Source of the DNA: Clytia hemisphaerica
Lineage: Eukaryota > Cnidaria > Hydrozoa > Leptothecata > Clytiidae
Reading direction: 5' to 3'
NCBI GenBank assembly: GCA_902728285.1
Contig: CACVBU010001307.1
Coordinates: 155,193 to 219,192, forward strand
DNA length: 64,000 nucleotides
The position numbers and the translations under genes were made by a program. Below the pieces are notes generated by a model. It worked only from the letters and a program-made list of their open reading frames with translations, did not search any database and was not told the DNA's origin. Of the stretch, positions 13,701 through 26,059 are shown piece by piece (the first letter of the stretch is position 1; the number at the start of each line of letters is the position of its first letter).

Positions 13701-16700
13701 AACATAAATAAAGAACAATTTTGTGAGAGCTTTAGTAAACTAGCCATATTTAGAGATCGGGCTATGAGGGAAAGAGATAACGATTCGATCAAGGTTTTAG
13801 ATAAGTTATTACAACATGGCGTGGAAATCACCCACCGGTTGAATGATGAGCAGCAGAAATTGATCAAATATTATGTATCTAGTAGTATGTCATACTACAA
13901 ACAAAAATGTGGACAGTAATACACTGTATGGAAATTAAAATCTCTTTGTAAGAATTTTCATGATGTTCATGACCCAAGTAAGTTTAATATTTTATAACAA
14001 TTTTATAATGTAAATTCGAGGTTCTCTTAAACTCGTAGCTAAACGAATTATATTTCAGGGGAAAATTTAACAGAAAGTTTGAACAATTAAAAATACTTTT
14101 TGACAAGTTAAACATTTTATGTATAAATTTTATGAAACTTACCAGTATCAATTAGAAACAATTATAAACCGTTGAAAAAATGAGGTTTTGGAGATTAAGA
14201 TGAAATACAGAAAAGAGGAACGACTTATTTCTCCTTTCATGGTGCTAGAAGCCTCTGCAACTCTTATATCGAAAGTTGCAGGTTGCTCGTTTCAGTCGAA
14301 AAACCCTGCTTTTGCATGTTTTGTTTCCCACTTTGTAGAACCTGTACATACAATAATTTTATGTGATAAATATAACCGATATAACTGAAATAAGGATACT
14401 TAAAAGTACCTCAGTATTAAGAATGAGGTCTCTAGCACTAAAAGACAAAAATTTTCCATTTTCTTTTTCACTTTTTATCTTCATTTTCTGACGTTTCTTG
14501 GAACTACAATATTCTCAAAAGTTACAGTACTCTGAATGATCTTTTCAACGGTATATAATTTGTTATAAAATCAAAACATTCAAATCAGTGCATACGTATT
14601 GTAAATGGACTTAAGTTCAACAACGATCTTTCTTTAATTAGGAAGTTATCTTTTTTGTCATGTTCACCTTGTAGCACTTATACACAAGCATTGTAAACAA
14701 AATATTATAACAAATAAACAATGTAAATTCTTGATTCACAAAAAAGAATGTTCCCATTCTACCGGTTTCTTACTGCAAAGACCGCGCTACAAACAAAGGA
14801 ATAAAGCTATTCAATACACGGATCGCAAAATCATATCGGTGCAGTCAAAACATGCGATTACTCGAAAAAGTTCATGTGGTTTTATTCCCATGTTGCTTGC
14901 TTTACAACTTTTAATTACAACAGGTCTAATTAATTTATTACTTGTGTCAATAAATTCGAACCAATCAGAAATAAATGTCATGTAACAAGCACATAAAATC
15001 TCAAGTAAAAGTGTGATTTGTCTTCAGACTTAATTTTGCAACCTGTGTATTTGCTTGCCAAAAAGTTATTACTGTATATCATGATAATAGAGACCATCAG
15101 GATTTGTCTTACTTACCTTGTGTGAGCTGATTGAAAGCCAACCAGTATCGGGTCGAAGAGTTGTTAACTAAAAAACGAAAATAATATCACTTCAAAAGGT
15201 TTCATGACTAATTCAGTGAAGTTTTACGGGGAAAACTGAGGTTTTGAGAAATGAAAAGCCAGGAAATATAACAATAGACAAAATTTTCACCGTCGAATTT
15301 TTCCCCGACTAATTAAAACCCTAAATTTTTCCTCGACAATAATTTTATAAAAGTTTTTCATGCTATGTAACTTCCATAATTATGGAAACGAAGCGAGTTT
15401 ATGTATTTTCACTTTGTGGACGGCGAAGTGAATGAACCGATTTGGAATAACTCACGCAGTTTTGACCTGCAAAATCGAGGAAGGTAAGAGTGCTAATTTA
15501 CCGTCGTCCTCATTTGATCAGGATGTAGACAAATTAGAAACTTACCGTCTCCGTCGCAGAAAAACAGACATACATAAATACGCTAACGTCTCTATGTGTC
15601 GAAATTTTCAACGTCAAATTTTTTTCCCGACTAATTAAAACCCTAAAATTTTCCTCGACAAGAATTTTAAAAAGGTTTTTCATGTGATGTAACTTCCGCC
15701 ATTATGGAAGCGAACTTTCGATTTGTGTAATGGAACCACTGACCTTTATATAACCCTGGACCAAGCAATATCTGCCATCTTTGATTGGAGTTTTTTTAGA
15801 ATGGACCAAGCAATATCTGCCATCTTTGATTGGAGTTTTTTTAGAATTGGTACCCAAGGAGAAGCCATTGCAATGCTAAAAATTAACGTCTTACGCCGCT
15901 ACATCATCAAAAGAATTTGAGGAAAAGTAGACCTAGCGCTCTCGATGCATTTACACCGCTATCGAGTAGTGCCGACATTAGGGTACCAATTTTCAAAAAA
16001 CTCCGATCAAAGATTTTGCTTGGCTGGGATTGAGAAGCTTTGTCCAGGGTATATAAAGGTCAGTGAATGGAGCGCTTCTACAGATTCGAACGTTTGCTTC
16101 CATAATGGCGGAAGTTACGTAACTTAAACATGAAAAACCTCTATATAGGGTACCTTTTTATACTGGTTAGTGTTCTTGTACATCAGAATTTTTTTGCTCC
16201 ATCCCAACATGAAGATTATTGAAGCGTTTGGGAGAGCGATACAATTGGTAATTTCTTCATCAGAATATGCTGCTAATGTTTTCTCTTGCTTGCCAGATAT
16301 CAAATTCCAAAGCTGATGGAACAAGGTATTTGTTATATTCAAAACACATTAAGCTTTTCCAGAAAAAAACCGTATACCCCCTGTTGAGGAGGTCCATCTC
16401 TTTGTGGCTAGAAATGCTGTAATCCCCTGGAATTCCAGGCAATCTCAGTTTTAAACCCCTCTGGAATTCTGAATTTTAGTATGACTTAAAAAGCTATACC
16501 CCTATGGAATTACGCCACATTTCAAACCTTACCCCCTTGGAACGGAAATGGACCTCCTCAACAGAGGGTATACGGTTATTTTCTTGAAAAGCCTCTTAAA
16601 ATGGGCACTGAAAATGGTTACTGCTATTTTTCGCTTTCTTGGAGCTTATTTATTTAGTCTCAGTTGTCTCACGCGCAAAGCTCTAATATAGCTCGAGTTC

Positions 16701-19700
16701 TTCACTTTTCGAGCGATTGATGCCCTCCTAGACATTCGAGTTACGAGAGACTACCGAGATTCTCTAAGGCATAATAAATCAAAATTAAATCATCAAATTA
16801 AATCATCAAAGTAAAGTCGATGTATTTCCTTTTATCAAGTTAGAGCGAATTCATGATATGCACAATTGCGATGTCTTCCACGGACCCAACAGCTGATTGG
16901 TTGTAAGTGACGTAAAATCAGTCAATACGTCACTTGTAACCAATCAGTTGTTGGGTCCTTCCGCGGAAGGTGCATAGCATGAATATGATGGATTTTAGTG
17001 TACTTTGACCGATAAAAGATAAACGAATACAAACCTGCCCACTACCGTCAATGTGACCAGTTACAGCAAATTCAGCATTTTTATCGATCGTAAACGCCAG
17101 AACCTCTTTCGATTTCTGGTTTGTTTGTATGGTGGAAGATTTTCGACCGCTATCTAAGCTCCATGTACAAATATCACCAAATTCACTGGCTGAGATGATC
17201 TAAAAGAAGGATAAATAGTGATTCATAGAACATAGTTCAACGTATCTCCTACCATTTGCTTACAGAGCATTTTAATGCAAGCACGCCACGCAGGCACAAG
17301 TTTGAAAAGAAAATTCTTCTGTTAATTAAACTTTGTCGTCATAAAGATATTATCTTTAAATTAGAAAACCCTTTCCATGTCAATGTTGGCATTTGCCGAC
17401 ATGAGCACTTTCCATTTTCTTTTTTACTGTCAGTTTGATCGATGCCGATGCGTATTTTTTTTCCATTTAGAGAGACGGAAATATCTTTGTTGGTCGGAAA
17501 TATCCTCGCGTAATGGTCGGGGAATATCATTTTTATGGTCGAAATATCATTTTTATGGTCGAAATATCGTAAGATGGTCGGAAAAATTTTTGATCGGATA
17601 AAATTTGAGATTCTGAAGCTGCCGAAATCGGAAACGGAATAATACCTAATCACATAATTACCTGATTTTTGTGTGGAATATGGTACACGGCTACCACGCA
17701 CCCTTTATGAGATGCGTTCTGTCGATGTGCACCAGCCGTGGTCAGTTTCAATTCAGCGATACAGTCTTCTGCGGCCACAAAGAGTGATCCATGAGACGTC
17801 AGACAGAGCGGGAAGCCGCCGTGTTCCAATACAGTACCGGTGAAGGGGAACTTTATACTTAAATGCTGGAGGGGTGATTGGTCTTTGATGTCCCAAGTCA
17901 TAATAACCTTCAAAATGAAAATATTTTCAAGTGGAGGATATTTTTCTAATCAACTGATGAATACTTAAGCAAGAAACCTAAAGTATTGAGAAGAAATGCA
18001 CCGTTTTTTAATCTTTATGTAACAAGAGCACTCTTAATTGTGCAGAGAAACGCAAGAAGGACATTTTTATGTATTTTTACATCGATATAAGTTTGTATAT
18101 TGTTTGCTCATTATAAAAATTATGTCTTAGAAAAAAATACCCTGTAAGTTGCAAGGGGCTACAAAGTGATCTCTCAAAAACCGACCATTTTTGAAAAACC
18201 GGCAAACAGTATCTACGAGTCAGGGGAGGGGCTAAATCAATCAAAATATTTGAAATATTTTAGAAAAATAAATGCTGGACAGAATTCATTCCTTTCATCC
18301 AAAAAACGAGTTAGTGATTGCAAGCATTAAGGCCTAAACCCCCGAGAAAATTATTTTAAGAAGTACAAATGTTTCAAAAACAATTTTTATTTAGTTTCGA
18401 AGTCCTTAGCCTAAAACTTTTTTTGAAAATTTCTCATTATGGTGGGCCACAAAGACAGCGGTTTCTGAGATTTAAGCGGTTCACCCTGGCAAAGATTCAG
18501 AAAAGAGAAGTAAGTTTTTCAAGGTGAAATTGTGCATGTGATTCCTTAAAGAGTGTCTCTATGGAATAAGCGGAGCAGTTTTTGAATAAAGTCCTTCCGT
18601 ACCCTGTAATTCGATTTTTCGTCTAAATGTTAAAATTTCGTCAGAAAACAAGAATTTTAGACAACCCGTATGGGCCACCATAAAAGTCAATCCAAAATCC
18701 CTTCCACTCATTTTGTGGACAATCTAGAGTAGAATGACACCTTCAAATTTGGTGTTGTTTGGGCACTTGGGTCAGCGTCAATCTTTGCCACGAGATCGAA
18801 AAGTGGGGAAAACCTTAGTCTAGCAAGCTAGACGACTAATTTATACATAGTAGAAATAAAGCAAAAAGTAATGAATGGAACAATTTTAGTCGTCTAGAAA
18901 CCTTTGTGCACTAACTCCAAACAAAAGAAAAGTGTCAATATTGCAATTATAATTTTTTCCTGCTCAAAATAATTCTTGAGAAAAAAAATATGTGTGGATT
19001 TGTATATTGAAAGTTTTTCATTTGAGTTGATTTCGTTTTGAGAGTTTGTTGTTGCTTGATAAATTACTTTCTCGCTACGCAAGTTTCTGCGTAGCTAGCC
19101 GGGGTATCTATAAGGCTGGAACACCGGATTCTTCCAGTCGTTTATACAAACTAAATCCCGTATTATTATTATTATTAGTATTGGTATTATTAGTATTACA
19201 CGCATTATAAACGACTCCAGTCTAGGAAAACCTCGAGAAAACGAGGTTTCAAGATTTTTTCTCTTCAAATTTCTCAAAGAGACTGTCAATTTGACCAAAT
19301 TTGAGAAGGTTTTGTCAAATAAATGACATTTCCAAGTTCCCTGGTGCACCCACGACCAGTGTGCTGAGTTTCACAAGTCCTTGGAAGTCTAAAAATCACA
19401 TGGACTAAAGTCATAAGGACCGCTTGCTAGCATGTAGGTATGTTCAGCGTAATAGCCACTTGTGGTGATTTGGGGAATTTCCAAAGAGCCAAAAATGGCA
19501 GTTTTCGATAGAGAAAGGGTTAAGGCTTTGACCCCAACAGTTTTTGAAAATCATGATTTTCCGTCGCTCACCGGGGGGTTTATACCTTAACCCCTAATCA
19601 GCAGTATCTTTCACATAAAACCTTGCTATTAGGTTCGCTTATTCGAATTTTTATATAATTCAAATTAATTTCCAGATCCCATTGAAGAGAAACCTTCGTA

Positions 19701-22700
19701 AAATGATTTCTATCATTCCAATTTCTCTGTAACCCAAAAACGATTTTCTCAAATTTTAGCCCTTTTCTCGAATAGTCCTCGCAAAAAATTAAAATCAATA
19801 TGTTGGCCGAAAACCCTAGGAAAATGATAGAAATTCAGGTGAAAAAGAGGACGATTTGTGAACTTTTGTAGATTTCTCAATTCACGAAAAAAAGTCCATG
19901 CAAAAATTAATCCACAAGGTACTGCACCAATCTTTCCACAACTTCAACCTACCATGGCGTTCTAAACTGAATTTAGAACACCACGACAACTTACCCCATC
20001 TTTCGAATAAGAGACAACTTGTTGTAACGGCTCATAAATCATGACGTCAATGATCGAGGTTTGATGTGTTTTCAAGATGGCCATTGGTTTAGATGTGACG
20101 TAAGGGTCCCATAGCCTGAGAACGTGATCAACACCTCCAGTTGCTATCAAGGCTAGTTCTTTGTTGTATGCAAAACATTCAATGCCCTGTGGTGGGAGAG
20201 AATAAAAGAGGCTAAGTATCATAGAGATATAACCGGAAGGCGAGGGATACACACCTGGTGTTGGAAATATCGGTTACGCTTCAATAACAAAAAGCTGAAA
20301 ACTCAAAAAGCAAAGCCGAAAAGCACCAAAAAAATCTTTCAATCTAAGCTCGCGATCCCGAGCCCTCAGCTCATGAGAAGCTTCTGATATCAATTTTTTA
20401 TACGTTGTATACGATATTCTCTATTCTCTATCGTTAGCCGAAGAAAAAATTGATTGAACAGTAAACTTTCGCTTACTTGTTACGGAAATTTGAGTTATAG
20501 AGAGGCAGAATAGCCTGAGAATCTTTCGAGTTAATGGAGATAATTGAATTGAGTTGGTTCGAGTTATGGAAAGTCGACTGTAGATAATGGAAAAGATCAT
20601 TAAACAAAAAAACCCAATGAGAATCTGCAAAAACGGAAACAATTTCCGGCATATTTCCGTCATTTTCGGCCAGAAAGAAATTTTCCTCGAAAATCGGACT
20701 TAGGCATATTATATCTAAATAAAGTAAGAAAAATCTATTTTGGAACATAAGACGCAAGTAATATCTTTCTACAAAAACCTAACCATCATATCAACCATTT
20801 AGACGACCATACTCAACAGACATAGATGGAACATTTACTTTCATTGCTAAATTACATCTTTGTGCAAAAATTCAAAAAAACTAATTATGAAATCTCCAGA
20901 AAATGCCAAAAAACGGTTTTCCGGTATATTTCCGGCATTTTTGGTCGGAAATTCTTTTTCTTCAAAAAATCAGGCTCCGTCACATTTTAGGTATTACGAT
21001 TTTGCATAATTGTAAAATATAAAGTACAGCAGGAGAAATTCGAGAGAAACCGTTTTTCCGGCGATTCTCGGCTCTTCCAGCGATTTTCAAAAAGTTCCGG
21101 CTTCAAAATTCAGTTTTATTGACAAATTGAATCATGTTTTATGGTGGGCATTGCTATCAATAATGTTTTTGTATGAAAAACAAAGAAATATTATAGGTAA
21201 AAGTCCAATGAAAATCTGCAAAAACGGTGATATCCAGCATTTCTGGCCGGAAAAAAAGTTTTCTCATTAATCCAACTCGACCACATTGGACATTGCTAAT
21301 ACGCATGTTTGTGCAAAAGATCTAATGAGAAAATCTCGAGAAAATGCCAAAAGATCGTTTTTTTCCGGCATATCTCCGACATTTTCGGAAATTTTTTTTC
21401 TCTCGAAAATCGAGGTCCGTATAACACTTTGGGCATTACTATTTGCAATAAAATCAGAAAAAACTAATGAGCCAATCTCGAGAGAAAAGCTGGTAACAGA
21501 CAAACGAACGAACGAACGAACGAACGAACGAACGAACGAACGAACGAACGAACGAACGAACGAACGAACGAACGAACGAACGAACGAACGAACGAACGAA
21601 CGAACGAACGAACGAACGAACGAACGAACGAACGAACGAACGCGGGCTAATTTATAGGACCTCCAGGTAGGTCCAACAATATTGTGTTTTAATATATTGC
21701 GTTTTTACTCGCAAGGAAAAACCCTTACAAATTAGTATTTTCACAAAAAACACTCTTACTTTGAAGGAATACCATTTCAGGTACCGGCCTGCTCAGACTA
21801 TTTGCCATCATATACCTGAAAATATAGCCTATTGGTAATCCAAAACCACCATAAGAAACTTTTCACCTCAAAATTTACCTGGCCTATCAGTTTATTAAAA
21901 GAACATTGAGGCTCAAAAATGCCAAAAAGTAAAAACAATTTAAGAACAATGCTGAGCCTGGGAATACTCAATTTCAAGCAACAGGGGTCAAAGTAGTAAA
22001 AATTGGGTACAAAGCCTAAAAATACCTTTTTTCATCCTATAAACATAGAACAGAATAAGAACAATTTTAGGCTCAAAGTGCCAAAAAAAAAAAGAACGGC
22101 CAAGGCTCAGCAAAAATCTTCTGGTTCTTATAAAAAAACAGTGTATGTAATTCGGGCATTTCCAGGGCTAATTCCAGATCTCAATATTAAGGTTAGTCCG
22201 ATAAGAGGCGGTTTACCCGGTGGGGACTTAAGGTAAGCGACCTAACGTAGGTGCAGCCCCTAAGGATGCGTTTCTGTTTCTGATGCTTCCATAAGTGCAC
22301 TGTAAGGGTCGACATAAGCGAAAATAAAAGGCGCACTCTAAGGGTATAAAAAGTGATAAAAACGGCGTTTTCAGGAAAAGTTTTGGAAAATCTCACCATT
22401 TTGCCTTAAGGGCTCTGACCATAGTGTATTTTCTGACTGATGTAACCAACAAAACTATGGCATGTCATACATTTTCTGTTAGACAAACTATTCCTGAATC
22501 TGAAAATTCAAAAATTGCAATGAAAAAATTTGATGAAGAAGAAAATGAAGACTTTTGCGAGGAAGAGTATTTCAACTTTGAAGAGCTTAGTTTCGGCGCA
22601 GAAAAAACATTATGAAAATTTTTTCGCAGTAGATGGTGTATCTTTTACCAAACAATAAAAATTTTTGCGGAAAATTTTTGTAAATGCTTCTTTGTCTCGA

Positions 22701-25700
22701 AATTTTCAAAATAGTGGTTTTTCATCAATTTTTCATCTTGATTTTCCTTAAAAAAACAGTTATAACTTTTGACACATCTTTTTAGAAAAATTTTCCGCAC
22801 AATTTAAAATAGTTCAATTCTTTGCCGACAGGGTAAAGAAATTTTGAAACAAAAAGGTTAATTACCCATTAAAACTTAGCACTTTTTATAAAAGAAGGTG
22901 ATGCAGCATATTATTAACGTCTTTTTAAAGTTCATAACGTCATTTCTGCAATTAAATTCTTAATTACTCTGAAGGGATTTGATTAAAAATAAATTTATAA
23001 AGGTAATTCTTTGTTGAAAGTGTAAAAGAACTTAAAACATGACTTTTATGTTCAAATACTAAAATCAATTTTCCGACTATGGTCAGAGCCCTTAAAATGG
23101 ACAGACATTTTCAAGAATATTCACCGTAAGGTTCCATTTTTCGCCCTAATTTACTCAAATTTGGCTAAATTTTCTCTGCACTGTAAAGGTCCGATTTCAA
23201 AGGCCTAATAGAAGGCCGGAAATGGGGTCGCTTTTTTAATGGGGGAGGGTTTCTAGGTTTGTAAAACGGCGCTTTAAAGAAGTAATGTTTTTGAACGAAA
23301 ATTTGGCAAAAAAATGTGAGAAAATCTTTTTAATTGTGAAATTATCAAGTTTTTTTTCGATTCACACATAGGTCTTTCAATTTATTAAATACAAATTACA
23401 TGGGGGTTCAACAGTATAACGTTTTAAAATGTAACATGGTTTACTGTTTACTGTGAAAAAAAAACGCTAACAAAATATTTATTTACTTGAAAGCACTGCA
23501 ATCTTTGCAGGAAAGTTAAAATCATAACTCATCCTTCTAAGAATTTTTGAAACTCGTCAAGAACAGTTCGTCTCAAATTAACGAACGTGAAATCGCTATC
23601 TGGATAGAATTCTTCCAACTCGTATTTTTCTTTGTCTTCTACAAAACCCACATAATCGAAATTGGGCCAGTGAATTGCATCATTGAAGTCATATCGATAG
23701 CATTGTATGGTTGCGCAGAAATCATCAGTGTTATTGTGTAAGCGATGCGTTTGATACCAGTTGGGGCCTATCCAGGTCATTTGCTCTTCATTGAGATCAA
23801 ATCTGGTCAAAGGTTGCATTTCTGTTTGTTCCGGTGGCTGTGTGATCTTGTTGTAGATGTTGCAAGTGATTCTACCAAATAGCACTTTAATTATTGCACA
23901 TGCTCCTCCATGATTATGGATAGGGCTTCCTTTTCCTGAGAAAGAAAATATAGATTCATCAACCCTGGACAATTCCCTGATCATGCTAATTTCGCAATTA
24001 GTAATATAAAAGAAGAAAACATATGAGCGTATAATTTGAAAAAGTGCATGGCAGAATTGACTTGTAATGTCTGGTGTAATTGCGTTAACATTAGTCTAAA
24101 TACAGACCCGATATCTACGGCTAATTTCAAAATTTATTGCCGTAGAGGTACTGCGAGAGATACACTGGTACATAGTACATTTAACGTGCTCACAAAGACA
24201 GACATTGGACCCTGGTAGGCCTAAACCAAATCCCATTGTGGAGTTAGGGTTGTTAGAGGGATACATCAAAATAATTATACCATGTAATGAAAATCATAGT
24301 ATAAACCACATACACCAAGCTCTATGGCGGTCCCCGATCTTTCTATCAAAAATTACAAACATGGTACCTTAAGGGAATAAATTTTCGCGGGGATTATATT
24401 TCGCGAATTTTCGCGAATTTCAACTTTTTCGCGAAATATAATCTCTCGCGAAAATTTTCAAACTCTCATCTCTCGCTAAATTCGCAAAATTTGATCCTCT
24501 CGAAAATTAATTTTTTTACGCTAAAAATTCTAAGTTTTTTGATCTAATGGAAACTCTCTTAAATGACTCTCGAATGTCTCTGTAATTCGAATAAATTTTT
24601 ATTCAGTTATGAAGATATAAGACTCTACTAAACACACAAAATCTCGTAATCAAACTAAGGAAAAATCTGAAAATCTGAAAAAATTCGTCAATTCGCGAAA
24701 TTAAATCCTCGCGAAAATTTACAGTCGAAGTTAGTCGTGAAAATAAGTCCCGCGAAAATTAATTCCCTTAAGGTAATACTACAGTAAACTAGTCAATGCC
24801 GGACATAATCAAATCTCCTTACCTGAAGGCCAGATCTCTAGAACATAGGGAATACCAGGTGCGGTACGGCGGTCAGGCCCAAGTGTTACACGTAGGTAAG
24901 CAAACTGTTCTTCCTTTTCTTTCAACTTTTCATATAAAGTCATTCCAGGTGTGTTGATGCTGTACCGTATGGCGTCTGAAAGTTTCGTAATAGGATCTTC
25001 TGGAAACTCCAGTTGAAGACCTGTAGACGATAATGATTTGCAGATGATAATGACTACTGATGAATAACTTGCCTATATTTAAAACGTCAAGGCTATTTTT
25101 CTAAGCAGTAACGTCTATTTTAGACCATCAAAATACGTTAGAAATTAGAGGTCAACTAGACATTAGTCTCTGAGCAGATTCTACTACTCAACGCATGGCA
25201 TGGCAAGTATTCACTCTAAAGGGCATGGTTCCATAAAATAATTTGCTCATGTTTGCGGAATGAGATTTTGTGCGCAGTTATTGGCTAAAGCAAAGCAATC
25301 ACACCAAAATCATATGTCAATCTTATAATCATTAAAACCAAAAAGCAACGTAGTTTTAATTGTTTTGACAGACAACCAAGTTAGATCGGCACATTTGCCA
25401 AATCCCTTTAGGAGCAGAATAGATGATCTGTTATGAAATTAACTAGACGTACCTTTGATATTATCGTAGAGTTCTTTACAGGCAGGTGGTAGGCTACTTG
25501 AAAACATGAATTGATCTCGATCAAGATCGAACAAAGTGACTTTCGAGCTATCTTTAACGATAGGTGAGAAATTAGTCACGAGAGGGTTGGGATAGAATTG
25601 TAACGTCTGTTCGATTTTGACCAGTCCTCCTGTCACGTCCTCCACCATTTTCTCCGATTCGGCAACCACGTATTTTTTCTCTTCTAGAAAAATAAATATA

Positions 25701-25992
25701 AAATTAATAATTCGAACCTAGCCTCAAATGGTAAGAAAATTGGTCAACCCATAAATCTTCGGACGGACAGACAGACAGAGAGACACGAAGAAAACAATAC
25801 AGAACTGTTGATAAAAGCCAAAACCCACCTTTCCAAAAGAAAAAACTAACACTATCCAAGCCTAGTGTAAAAACTGCCAATTAGTAAACATCCATCAACC
25901 CAATGTCACACACCTAAATAACCATTTCCATCCGACATACACATTATATGAGAGAAATCCAATAAAACGACAAATCCGGTGACAATATTGTA

Positions 25993-26059
<67 letters not shown>

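Noticed and set aside
21286-21657. 123-codon frame with Asn-Glu-Arg-Thr repeats
   Set aside because: It is a reading of the CGAA microsatellite plus degenerate satellite; there is no coding evidence outside the array.
23547-23741. Plus-strand frames opposite dioxygenase exon 5 (also 28141-28335)
   Set aside because: They are antisense shadows of the conserved coding exon and are conserved only because that exon is.
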